This document shows positions 1 through 11,145 of a stretch of DNA of 64,000 nucleotides, piece by piece; positions within the stretch are counted from its first letter, which is position 1, and each line of letters begins with the position of its first letter. The notes under the pieces are model-generated. The model ran no database searches. It was not told where the DNA came from and was given only the letters and a program-made list of their open reading frames with translations. The stretch lies in assembly GCA_010094045.1 (NCBI GenBank), contig ML986579.1, forward strand, positions 1,151,407 through 1,215,406, read 5' to 3'. The translations under genes and the position numbers were made by a program. This stretch comes from Lojkania enalia (taxonomy: Eukaryota; Ascomycota; Dothideomycetes; Pleosporales).

Positions 1-221
1 TTCTCCTTGAGTTCCCGCTCACCATGTACCTCTTCGTGAAAGGGGATGCTTATGCGCACCGCTGACGCTGGTTCCGGCAGTTGGTTCGGGTCATGTACAA
101 TCTAGATAATGAAGACGAAGAAAAAGATGAAGACGACGTGGATGTTGAGATAAGGGTCAAGGGGAAAGATGTTGGGGAAAGCTGTGTGAAGGATATGGTA
201 TATGGACGCAAGGTAGGCTAA
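1..221 (+). CDS. 3' end of a truncated gene, product unknown
   Basis: The frame is open from the window edge (first full codon at base 3) to base 35. A 45-nt intron follows at 36-80, with donor GTGAAA, branch-like CGCTGAC and acceptor GGCAG. Reading then continues in phase from 81 to a TAA at 219-221. The visible tail is hydrophobic at first (EFPLTMYLFLVRVMYN) and then strongly acidic (NEDEEKDEDDVDVE). It could be the last membrane segment and cytoplasmic tail of a membrane protein, but I do not recognise the family. The intron rests on splice signals and frame continuity only. An alternative is a shorter product ending at the TGA at 63-65. Confidence 0.4.
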
Positions 222-990
222 GTAATGAGCGCTCGAGTTCGGTGGTGCTAATGGTTAATTTATAGGGTGGGGTGGGGCAAGGGGGAGAGGTAGGTGGGTG
301 CTATCCATAATATTTGTTCGACGGATATGTAGGATTGCTTGCAAATATGAGCCCGAAGTCTAAGAATTAGCGGGGTCAGGGCCGAGTAGTTTGAAGTAAA
401 TACCTGGAGAAGCACATGTGTTGAGAGACCTGCATGGCAGGCTGTAGTTTCACTGGGACGGAAACTTGAATCATCATCGAAGTGAAACATAAGAGGATGG
501 ATCGACTTGCACGACCGGAACAAGCATCAGACTTCCAATCACTCAATCACAACACATCACTTCTCCAGTGCAAAAGAAATTATGAAGTAGGATGTCATTC
601 ATTACCATCGGCTAATCATACAATAATAAGAAAACCGTATATATTTACCTCCAACGCCTAAGCAAAACATAACCCGCTTGGTCTACTACAAAGTAAGCTT
701 TTGTGGCTGACAAGCCTGACATCCAATAGTATACCTAGGAAATACCGGAAATATAAAACAGACAATAGACAAAACAAAGACTATTGGTAGGAAATTTTGC
801 CGTTCACCCCCAGCAAAGACTACTGACTCTCACCTTTGGACCCCCCGATTCGCGGGCAAGTATCAGTAGTCTGGCTGGAAGTGTGGTATCATCCAGTCAT
901 TACCATAATTTGAACAAATGAAATACGAATAAGAATAAGGAGAGAACAGAAGAAGTTCGACGCGCCCGACGACCAAGTTACGTAGTCAGG
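222..990. other. intergenic, convergent 3' flanks
   Basis: No supportable gene. This lies between the plus-strand gene end at 221 and the minus-strand gene end at 991, so it should hold the two 3' UTRs and terminators. I could not point to a specific terminator signal. A short open frame at 260-523 (minus) has no gene-like features. Confidence 0.5.
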
Positions 991-3900
991 TTACTTGCCG
1001 CCAAACATGCCGCCGACGAGAGGAAGGCCACTCGCACCGCCACCCTTCTTCTTTTCCTTCTTGTTACCACCAAGGACCTCGGACAAGCTTCCAAGTCCGA
1101 GGCCACCGAGGAGTTTGTCGATACCCAAGCCACCCAGTAGACCATTAACAAGGCCACCAAGACCAAGGCCGTTGAGAAGGCGGCCGACAAGGTTTAGCAC
1201 ACCTGTCAATAACAGACCAACGGCGGCAATGATCTGGAAGAGAGGCTCGGTGAGCAGAGCCCAGAGTGGGTTGAGCTTCTTCTTGGCATGAGGCATGTCG
1301 GCGATCTTCTTCTTGGCGTTGTCGATGGTGGTGACAACGGTGGTGGTGAGCTCCTTAAGGCAATCGGCGAGTCGGTATTCTTCGGGGGTGGCCTCGCGAG
1401 TTTCGGCCCTGCCCTTGGCTTGAGCAGCGATGCGGCCATCGGGATCGAGACCGCGGAGCGAGCCGTTGCATTCTTGCAAAATACGAGAACCTTCCTCGAT
1501 AAGTGGGCGGACATTGTTGACGAGTTCCTCTTCGTCAAGCTCATCACGGGGTGTGCGGTCTGCCTGCTCAATGTACTGATGCTAAGTTAGTATATGGAAA
1601 AGGTAACCCGGTTTAGGTGAAGCATACCTCAGTGATCTGTTTGCAGACAGGCTGAATTCGCTCGAGGGTTTGCTGGCAAATGTTGGCCATCTTGTCAGCG
1701 AGCTCAGCATCCTCGCGCCTCTTCCTCTCCTCTTCAGTTTCCTCTTCAGGCTCTTCCTCGACAATGTTCTCGAGAAGAGTAACCTCTCCGACCTTATTAC
1801 CATCATTATCGACGACGTAGCCGTTGTCATCAATCTCAAGTCCAGCGCAGTGGCCGATGTCACCAGCAGTAAGACGACCGATAAGATCGCCGTTTTCGTC
1901 GCGGACCTCGCCCTCACGATTGACACGCATGCCAGCCATGGCATTGATGCGGCGTTCCTTCTCCTCAGGCTCCCAACGCTCGGCCTTACCAATAACGTTG
2001 CCATTCTTATCGTTGATATCGCCGTCCTCGTCAACCTTATGACCGACAAGCTTCTTTATATCACCCTCAATGACGCGACCAATGATAGAGCCATCTTGGG
2101 TCTGAACGGTACCGTCCTTGGCAACAGAATTGTTCTCAAAGCCAGCGAATGGTCCCTCAGGTCCGGAAGAGACTCCCTGGACGAGTTCGGCGCGGCCGAT
2201 AACGTTTCCGGCATTGTCCCAGATCTGTCCCTTACCGTCAACTTTCTTGCCGACCATCGTACTCGGATCGCCTTCAGCTACGCGACCGATAATGGTACCG
2301 GCAGAGTCGACAACATTGCCGGCTTTGTTGACAGTGCAGCCGGCCAGAGCACTAAGATCAACCTCTTCAGGCTCCTCTTCCTCCCATGGCTCAGCATGGC
2401 CCTTGACGTTTCCATACTTGTCTATTATATCGCCGTCCTCGTCAACTCCATTCCCAATGAGCTTCTTAGGGTCTCCTTCCACGATCTGTCCAACCCTGTT
2501 CCCATCTGCATCCTCAACGAACCCGTCCTTGACGACCCGCAAGCCTTCGAGACCTGCAAATGGGCCCTCGCCTTTAGTGACTCGCTCGTTCTCGGGAATG
2601 AGTTCGCATCGGCCAACGACCTTGCCAGTGTCATTGTGGATTAGGCCCTCGCCGTCAGACTTGCGGCCAGCAAGGTCCTTGAGGTTGCCCTCGACGAGGC
2701 GGCCGATAGGAATACCATTGCTGTCAACAAGGTAACCTTGCTTGTTGAGAGTCAGTCCGTCAAGGGGAGACAAATCCTCAGGGGCCTCTTCCTCTTCCTC
2801 GAGAGGTTCAGCGTGACCCTTGACATTTCCGTATTTGTCGAGGATGTCTCCATCTTCGTCGACAGCATTTCCAATTAGACGCTTAGGATTGCCTTCAACA
2901 ATTATACCAACAATGTTATCATCTTCGTCAGCAACCTTTCCATCCTCAATAACACGAAGGCCTTCAAGTCCCGCGAAGGGTCCTTCAGGCTTAGCTTCAC
3001 GTTCCTCAAGAGGGATCAGTTCGACCCGGCCAATGACTTTTCCTGAGTCGTTCCAGATCTGTCCATTCTCATCAATCTTTCGGCCGGCGAGCTCCTTAGG
3101 ATTGCCCTCGATGAGGCGTCCAATGGGTACGCCCTCATCGCCAATGACATTGCCTTGCTTGTTGACGATCCTGCCAGCGAGGCTCGAAAGGTCGACAGCC
3201 TCTGGCTCAGGCTCGGGCTCTTCCTCAGGCTCCTCCCAGCGTTCGGCATGCCCGACAACGCTGCCCTTCTTGTCGATGATGTCTCCATCTTCGTCAACGG
3301 CACGGCCAACAAGCTTCTTGGCGTCACCCTCGACGACCTGGCCAACACGGTTGCCGTTCTCGTCTTCGACAAAGCCATCCTTGGTGACAATGAGACCTTC
3401 GAGGCCGGCGAACGGTGCTTCCTCGTCCGGCTCCTCGACGGTAACGGTCTGGGCACGCCCAATGACATGACCCTTATTGTCCCAGAACTGACCTTGGTCA
3501 TCGCAAGTAATGCCAGACTTGGATAGCTTCTTGGCATCACCCTCGACCAGCTCACCAACGACGGTTCCGTTGGAATCGATGAGCTTGCCTGCCTTGTTGA
3601 CGGTGAGACCCTCGAGGACGGAGAGAGGTGGTAATTCGGCGCCAGGCACTTCAGCCACCTCCTCCGCTTCTTCGGCAGCTTCGGCAGCCTCATCGGCATC
3701 TTCTTCAGCTTCTTCAACAGCTTCTCCAGCCTCCTCCGTAGCCTGTTCGACCATTTGAGGGAGTGTGCGGACCTTTCCAATGACACTACCATCTTTGTCC
3801 AGGACTTCTCCCTTGTCATTGATCTTCTTTCCAGCACACTTGGCAGCATCGCCCTCAGTGAGCTCCCCAATTGGCTCGCCATCCTCGTTTAGGACTTGAC

Positions 3901-5875
3901 CCTTCTTGTTAACCTTTAGGCCCTCAAGAATATCAAGATCAGGAATGACTTCCTTGACCTCAGGCTCGACGTCACCAAGGCGCTCCTTAAGTGCCTTCAT
4001 GGCGTCAAAAGCAGCTTCACCGGGAACGATGTCGACTTTTCCAATAACATTGCCACCCTTATCAGTAACCTCGCCCTTCTCGTTGATGGTTTTGCCAGCG
4101 CAGTCCTTGACGTCGCCATCCTTCAACTCTCCAATCTCTTCACCCTCTTCATCAAGGACCTTGCCCTTCTTGTTGACCTTGAGGCCTTCCAAGATGCGGA
4201 TGTCCAATGCACCAGCAGCGGATTCTTTGAGCTTGTCGGCAGCCCCTTCAGCAAGCTCGACCTTTCCTAGCACGTTTCCGTCGGCGTCAACAACTTCACC
4301 CTTATCATTGACAGTCAGGCCTTTGACATCGCCAACGTTGCCCTCAGCAAGTTGGCCAACGACCTCGCCGTCGTCGTTGACAATTTCGCCTTCAGAATTG
4401 ACTTGCATGCCTTCGAGGGCTTCGACACCAGGAAGCTCTTCTTCGATGCCTTCGGGGATTTCCTGGGCACCCTCAACGGCCTCACCAGCTTGGTCGGCGA
4501 TGCCATCAACAAGGCCGGTGGCGCCTTCGGGTGCGGCCTCGCCATCCTGCTCCTCTTCTTCCTCTTCCTCGCCTTGGTCGACTAGTTCAGCCGCATCGGG
4601 GTGCAGTTCAGCACGTGCAAGGACATTGCCATCATCATCGAGGATTTCACCGTTCTCGTTGAATGCCATTCCCTGAATTCGCGATGGGTCACCCTCGATG
4701 AGATGGCCAACGAAGTCACCATCCTCATTCAGAATCTGGCCGGTCTTATCAGCGGTCAATCCCTTCAAGATGCTAATATCGGGCATCTTGAGGCCACCCT
4801 CTTGGGCTTTCTTGACTTGCTCTCGGGCAGCTTCGGGGAGTAGTTCGGTACGACCAACAAGGTCGCCATCATCATCAAGGATCTCCCCGTCGTCGCCGAT
4901 GGCGTAGCCGACAAGGTCTTCAGCGTCACCCTCGACGAGCCTTCCGATTGGGTTTCCGTCTCGGTCGTTGATGATGCCCTCCTCGTTAACCTCAAGGCCT
5001 TTCAATATTGAAAGATCGGGAACATCTGGAAGCTCCTGGCCAGTGGTCTCTTCTGCAGTATCTTTTACACCCTGAGCTGCATCATGTGCAGTGTCCTGGG
5101 CCTCACTAGCGACCTCACCTACGGTGTCTTGAACACCGTGTGCAGTGTTTTGTGCAGCGACGGGTGGGTTTTGAGTAGCTTTTCCGGCAAGGTCAGTTGC
5201 TCGTCCAGCAAGACCTCGAGCGCCGCTCAATGCACCCTGTGTCTGCTGTTGGCCGCCTTGTGCAGCCTCACCGGCGGCGTCTGTTGCCTCGTCCTCGGTA
5301 TTTTCAGTAGTATCGGCTTCGTCGCCGGCTTTCTGTGTGGCATCATCTCCAGTCTCCTCCGCGATATCTTCAGCCTCCTCTTTCGCACCGGTGGTGGCAT
5401 CTTCGGCCTCTTCAAGTGGCTTAGGCTCGGCTTGCTCTAGCTCGTCGCCTTTTTGAGATATCTTTCCTGTTGTATCTTCTGCAGTCTCTTCTGTCTGTCC
5501 CTTCGTGTCCTCCACAGCCTCTGATGCTTTTCCGGCCGTTTCCTGGGCCTTCTCTTGTATTTCTTCTGCTGGATTTTCAGGAATATCTGGGGCCTCTGTC
5601 TCTGGGACCGGAGGATTAGAGGCCTGCTTGCCCAACTTTGGTGCACCTTGCTGTGCCTTTCGTCCGAGCTTAGTGGGAGTGCGGGGGGTGTCACTCTTTC
5701 CTGCGGCTGGCGAAGGCATATCTTCTAGTGGTTCTCTGGTGGTTCTAAAGGTTCGTTGCGAAGCAGCGGAAGCCGTACTTGAAATAGATCGTGATCGTCC
5801 TGAGCGGGGGGAATTTCTATTGGGGGTCGGGGGGAATGAATAGTAAGCGTATGAACTGGATGAGTTTTCGGTCAT
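991..5875 (-). CDS. LEA-like protein with 14 tandem DUF3659-type repeats
   Basis: Two exons: complement(1628..5875) and complement(991..1581). The 46-nt intron at 1582-1627 has donor GTATGC and branch/acceptor TACTAACTTAG, and the join is in phase, giving 1611 aa. Residues 1-95 are Ser/Pro/Arg-rich. About 100-285 is an Ala/Glu/Asp/Thr-rich LEA-like stretch (EKAQETAGKASEAVEDTKGQ). About 288-1368 contains 14 copies of a roughly 59-residue module with the pattern L-x-GL-x-VNK-x-G-x-V-x-D-x-x-G-x-x-IG-x-L-x-EGD followed by DE-x-G-x-I-x-D-x-x-G-x-VIG. The exon 2 tail has a hydrophobic segment (about 1521-1556) and ends Gly/Leu-rich, then Lys-rich. DUF3659 proteins of this size with such a tail are annotated as LEA-domain proteins in many ascomycetes; a stress or desiccation role is inference from the name. 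The start at 5875 is the first ATG of the long frame. Confidence 0.9.
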
Positions 5876-7361
5876 ATATCAATTGACGAGAATTCGTCTT
5901 TAGCAAAGAAGAAAGGAGAGATTGGTTTAAAGGATGAAGCAGCATTTATGGGAGCTTGCGGAAGTCGATGGATTTTCACCAGTATGACGTAGAATGAGAG
6001 AGCTTCAGAGACGCGCTATACAAGGGGAGCTCGCGCCGCAACTGTGACAAATAGTCAGGCGAAACTTGTTTTCAGGGCCCGATGGCAGCACTGTGTGTGA
6101 CGGATTTGCAACGAACGCCTCTAGCATTGCGTCACTGTACCAGCCTCGAGCGGGAGGACTTGGGCATGTGGGTGTGACACGAGCGAATGAGCGCCACTGG
6201 CGAGCTGTGGCTGGACCAGGATGATGAACAAATCGACGATGTCGGGCGCAGTATGCCAATTTGAGACTTGTTGACGTTTGCTAGAACAGAATGCTTGATT
6301 TGGGGTCCTGAAACATTGTTGCTGCGGGTGGCTTTTCTTTCTACGGATGCCCTAAGCAACGCCCAGTACCCATAATTGCATCAAGCATGACTACCATGTA
6401 TAGGCAATATGAATCTTCACATTATGAATGAAAACCCGTAGCCTGAGGTCCTGGGGCAGCCAAGTGCAAGGGGGAGAGAGCTTCCCGATGATCGAAGCGG
6501 GTACATAGGGAGGGACGTGAGCGAGCAAGTCCAGGCCCGATCGACGTCGTCTGTGGCTGCAGTCTCCACCGAATCCGCGCATCGAAGAGACATCCCTGGA
6601 GACGCACGTCGCCCTCCTATCAGCATGCTGCACTATAACGCGTTGATCGGCCACGGCAGGCCGCCATCCAAGCAGAAAGCTGGCCGAGTCGAGTGATGTT
6701 GGAGAGCATGACGTCGACCAGCTGCAGCGTGCCTGGTTGTACCCTGTAGCCGTTCCCTGTCGGAGGTCCGAGCGCCATCGATCTCTTGGGAACGCTTGTC
6801 TGACAATCACCTCCATCCCTGCGCAAGAAGAATCACGACCAGACGGCATGATTGACCCTAACACCCTGTCTCTCCGTCGAACATCATCTTCATTAGCAGA
6901 ACACAAGTGAAGCGGCCAAAGCGGCTCGATGATCCATTTCCACCATTATTTTCTCTTGCACTTCTACTCTCCGAAGCCGCGGACAAATATACAATGTTCT
7001 CTTCGCCTCTTTTTACTCTCTCACATTGACTCGGGGAGGAGCAGGACGTTGAAATACAAGGTTGACGTTACGACAGAGATAACACGAGCCGTGGCATATG
7101 GGGCAGATGATGTCACAGGGAAACTTTTGACGGGTGACGCGGAGGCCCTATGCGCTCCCAAACCATGCTACCAGATCAGAAGTACTTTAGCGCTCTTCAA
7201 TACTTGCATCCAAGTTGCATTATTCGCCTAGATTACAGGTTTACCGCTGCCGCGGGAAAAATGCTGGTCAGGGCGATTGCAGAATATCTCAAAGGACTAA
7301 AAATGCACCAACACCATACATAGATAATGCTTGGAGAAGTCAAAGCCCTCCTAAGACATAG
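5876..7361. other. intergenic: LEA-gene promoter side
   Basis: This holds the upstream region of the LEA-like gene (5876 onward) and the 3' flank of the IQ-protein gene ending at 7362. Several short frames on both strands (for example 6391-6906 minus and 6929-7231 plus) lack domains, gene-like composition and supporting splice structure. I see no gene here. Confidence 0.5.
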
Positions 7362-9259
7362 TCATGCAAGAGGATCACGTTTGCCGCTCGGAGGTACCGC
7401 GCTTTCGATATCCTCGCCCGGCTTACTGAGTATTTTGTGGCGTCTTCTACCAGCCACTTTCTTTAATTCGTTCCTAGAAGATAGGGAACGGGGCCGGATC
7501 CTCTTCCATATTCTCCTTTTCCAACTGTTCTCCTTCCGCACGGCCTCTTCCTTCTCCGCATTGGCAGCGAGAATCTGTCGCTCTCTCTCTGCGCTTTTAC
7601 TCTTGTCCTTCTCTGCCTCTTTCTGCCTCTGGTGCTCTTCCGGATGCATAATCTTCGTTTCAGCTTCCGATACATGTTCAATTCCATGCTTGAATTTTCT
7701 TCGCGTTTTAACATATGCTTCTAGACCCACCAGAACGGCGTAAGAGCGCGATATCGACACTCGCGACATATCTACCCCAGCATCTTGTAACGAGTGTACA
7801 AAGGCACGGAAATTTTTGGTCGGAGGTCTATAGTGGCCGGAGAGCGGAGAGAGACGGCGCAACTGCCCGTCTTTGATCTTAATAAGTCCCGCCGCCACAA
7901 TGCGGGCTCCGTGGAGGAAAGAACTATGCTGAAAGGCGCCGGACTGCTTTATTCCAACGTATAGCCGGAATGATGTATCGGCGACCTTCCAGTTATCAGT
8001 AGGGGTTAAAGCCTTAGCATCGATTGACCTACAAATATCCACGAATTGGGCTTGACGGAGCCTCTCAACAAATGATTGAGAATGGCAGCCGCAGACACAT
8101 ATTTAATTTTGCCCAACCCCTTGGCGTTTTCTAATTCATGGTTGACATAATGTTCGCCTTCAACGTCGCTGCGTTCGGATCCTGATGAGCTCATTATCGA
8201 GAATGCCGATTGTCTCCGACTTTCCGAACTACCAGAAGTGTATGCCGGGGTTGAATCTTCCTTCGGAACAATCCCATCCACACTGTCTTTGTACTCCGTG
8301 GTCGTGCTAATCCGTTCACCATTCTTCGCCCAGCAGAGTCGGCCCTCTTTGTCTATTTTGACCAGGTAATTCATACGTTCCTCCCGAGACAAGTACCGCA
8401 CCTGCTCTTTCTCCAACCTCTCACGAGACACAGTCGGTAGCTCGAGGTTCCTCCCTGCGCCATGGTCCAGCCAGTAGAAGAAGTTTTCGTTTGTGTCTGC
8501 CTTTTCTTTTGATTAGTAAAGCAATGAGATAATACACTCTCAAGCTAACCTTTTTCCACTGCTCGTGGTATGCTCTCAGGTTTGATCCATACCGATGGCG
8601 CTCGTCTACCATTTCTAAGAAATATTGAAGATCCATCATCTTCGCCAATTTGTCGCGCTCGGCTTTTTCCGCAGCCTTTCTTTTTTTATATTCCTTTAGT
8701 TGCTCAGGATTCATTTCATTCTCGTCCGCCGAAGATTCCTCCGGATCATCGCCGCCTGCCCGTCGCGCGATTTCGCCTACTCGCTTCCATGTCTGTCGCG
8801 CGGCTTCCGAGCCGGCCCGCGAGCGCTGCTGCGGACTTTGCAGGCGGTCCTCCTGGATCGATCGTTCGGATCGGGACATTGGTCGCGTTGCGTTCCGCCA
8901 CTTCGCTTTTGAAGTCTCAGTATCATGCGTATTTGTGCTAAGGAAAGGGGAGCGCACCCTCTTTGACTGCCTGTGCAGGTTAGCCAGTTCGCCGGGAGGG
9001 GTGGATTTTCAGTAGCTATAGACCAAACGGGGATACATACTTCAGACCATCGTGCGCTAGCATCCAAGCCTAAGCCTGCCATCTGTCTACGCTCTCTATA
9101 TCCACGATAGCTCCTCTGGATCGTCTGGGCCGCAATGTCCCGTTGTTTGCGCTCATCCGACGCTGCATCCTCCACTTTGGAAGGGCGTATACGCTCATGC
9201 TGATGACCGTCTTTGGCAGCCGTGTCTTGGAGCTCGTCGGAGATTTCGTCTTGGGACAT
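7362..9259 (-). CDS. IQ calmodulin-binding motif protein
   Basis: Five exons: complement(9041..9259), (8958..8970), (8550..8905), (8033..8500) and (7362..7985), giving 559 aa. The 13-nt second exon is required to keep frame and restores the expected SARWSE-AVKEAKWRNATRP passage. Introns are 47-70 nt; for example, 8501-8549 has donor GTTAGC and branch TACTAATC. An IQ motif (AAQTIQRSYRGYRERR) sits at about 43-58. Conserved blocks follow: KMMDLQYFLEMVDERHRYGS, LSREERMNYLV with GRLCWAKNGERI, and FQHSSFLHGARI with KDGQLRRLSPLSGHYRPP. The C-terminal third is Lys/Glu-rich and probably helical. I recognise this as the widespread fungal IQ-motif family, one subunit of which would bind calmodulin through the IQ helix. 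Its cellular role is not established from sequence. Confidence 0.88.
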
Positions 9260-10358
9260 GTGCGGTACGCTGAAGCTTCAAGATGCGACCGTGCGGCCGT
9301 GTTCAATGCGGGCGTTTCGGCGCCAGTGGGGGGTTACGCGGACGGACCCTGGTCGCTGTCCTGCCTTCGGGCCAATGCGGGAAAATATTCCGTCCGTGTC
9401 CAACGTCATTGCCCCCCACAAACTCTCTACACATCACGAAAACACCCATCACTATTTTTAGGGTGAATATTTTCTAGCTGGCATAAACCATCATGAGCAT
9501 AAATATTCGGTTGTCCTCCGTCAGCAAGAAGTCAGTCTAGATGGCATGCAACCTCGCATTAAACATCTCCCAGCGTTTCACGATGTTTGTTTACCAGCTC
9601 GGACCATCCCGCTACACCATTCTACTTAAGATTTCTTCAGACTTTTTTTCCTTCAAAACTTCTATATTGTAGGTAGAGTACATGCGTGCAAGCCATCGAC
9701 AGTTCGATTAATACCCTTATCGATGCCAGGAATCTTCCCGTAGTTGGGTCATTACTTTATAAATAGTTATCACTCGCCCATCTCTCGAATATTGTACGGA
9801 ACAATATATGTTATCTTTCTGAGAGGCTGTACTTTGGTGGTGTTTAGTCCTTACCACTGTATAGATTTCACTACATTGCGAAATGAACGTAGAAATTGGA
9901 CGTGGGGAAAGGCCCTATGCAAATAATGTCGGGCCGGTACAAACATTTTGCGAGATGGTCAGGCTTTCGTCTGCAAGGACGAGATTCGATCCAAACTGCG
10001 CACTTGTTTCCTCGCAAAACTTGCAATAGGTGATCCCGGCTAAGAGCATTACCGGCTATCCATAATGGAGAATGTAATATTCTGAATTTTGAGGAGTCAC
10101 ACTACCGAGGTCGGTGTTTTGCTGTAGCAGATGTGCTTAACATTAAATCTTGATGCCAAAAATATGTTAAGACCATGTGACCGCTTCTATTTGATATATA
10201 TAGAAAACAGTACTAAACGAACCACTACGTTTCCCAAGTCTTAGGTTCTCAGCTACTAAATTATGCGATTATACTTTATCATTGGATTAGTACTCATCAA
10301 TAATCCCCACGGGGAATTGGCCATTTCATTCCGACATTGCCCTCCTTGTATATTCGTT
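9260..10358. other. intergenic, no gene seen
   Basis: This covers the promoter side of the IQ-protein gene (left) and the 3' flank of the secreted-protein gene (right). There are only short frames such as 9143-9466 plus, which overlaps the first exon of the IQ gene in antisense. The region from 9480 to 10340 is AT-richer and non-coding in appearance. Confidence 0.5.
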
Positions 10359-11145
10359 CTACAGCCAGGCAAATAACATGGCAACAGCGCCAAAGATCCC
10401 AGTCAACGGTTGCGCAGCAGACATGACAGCCGCACCACTCGAGCTTGACTGCGCCGCAGCTTCTGTCTCCGAGCCCGAACTCTCAGCCGCCGAAGTCCTC
10501 GTCGCCGTGGCCCCACGACTACCTCCCTCCGTGCTTGCTCCAGAAGTCGCCTCCGAGCTAGAGTCCCCCGTAGGCGTCGCAATAGGTGCGCTACCAATAT
10601 CCTGGATCAACGTGAATGGCTCCTCGCCCAAGCTCGACTGCCAGCATCCCAAATAACCCAGCCCCTTAGAGGCTCCCGCAGACTCCAAAATAACGCCCGT
10701 ATTGCAGATTCCAATGTCGCAGGTCACGGATGTGGATTCAGCTTGGAGGATATTGCCGTTACAGGTCGTGAAAAAGTTGCAGGCGGAGCTAGTGCCGCAG
10801 CATTGCGCGAAGTCGCCGGAGGAGGAGAGCGTAGCGGGGAAGTCGCAGGAGCGGACGTCGGAAACTACGAGGACAGTTCAGCATATACAAGCATGTGGAA
10901 CATGTATGCGGTGTAGACGGGCCTGCAGGGCTAGAGATGGGAGTGTTGTCGATGTAGAAATTGCGGGACTGTAGAGAGCACGAGCTTGGCTTACATGCTG
11001 ACGCGCCACTGGTGCTTATCCAGCCTACCAGCGAGGGATCCGCGTTCTGTCTGGGCTGCAGTTCTGCGCGCAGAGTGATGACTGGGTCGGGCGTTGCGGC
11101 GGCAAGGTGCGCCAATGCGAACAGGGAGATGGTCGAGAGCTTCAT
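10359..11145 (-). CDS. small secreted Cys-rich protein with GPI-like C-terminus
   Basis: Two exons: complement(10995..11145) and complement(10359..10864), giving 218 aa. The 130-nt intron at 10865-10994 has donor GTAAGC and acceptor CGTAG. The N-terminus is a signal peptide (MKLSTISLFALAHLAAAT). The mature part carries a Cys-spaced core (GWIST, then RSCDFPATLSSSGDFAQCC, SACNFFTTCNGN, TCDIGICNTG, YLGCWQSSLG). A Ser/Thr/Ala-rich stalk and a hydrophobic tail (LTGIFGAVAMLFAWL) follow, as in GPI-anchored fungal surface proteins. The core matches a fungal family I know only as uncharacterised secreted proteins. The donor site is my choice: a reading without it would keep an extra Cys-rich passage but loses the frame at the next exon. 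Function is unknown; a wall or surface location is inferred. Confidence 0.75.

Noticed and set aside
1670..2644. 324-codon plus-strand frame antisense to the LEA-like gene
   Set aside because: It is a shadow of the repetitive, codon-biased minus-strand gene; it mirrors the repeat period and has no independent domain or start context.
3016..3882. 288-codon minus-strand frame inside the LEA-like gene
   Set aside because: Another frame of the same repeats; the main frame has the conserved modules and the intron.
6391..6906. 171-codon minus-strand frame
   Set aside because: No domain, Cys/Arg-rich random look, and several other frames of similar length overlap it.
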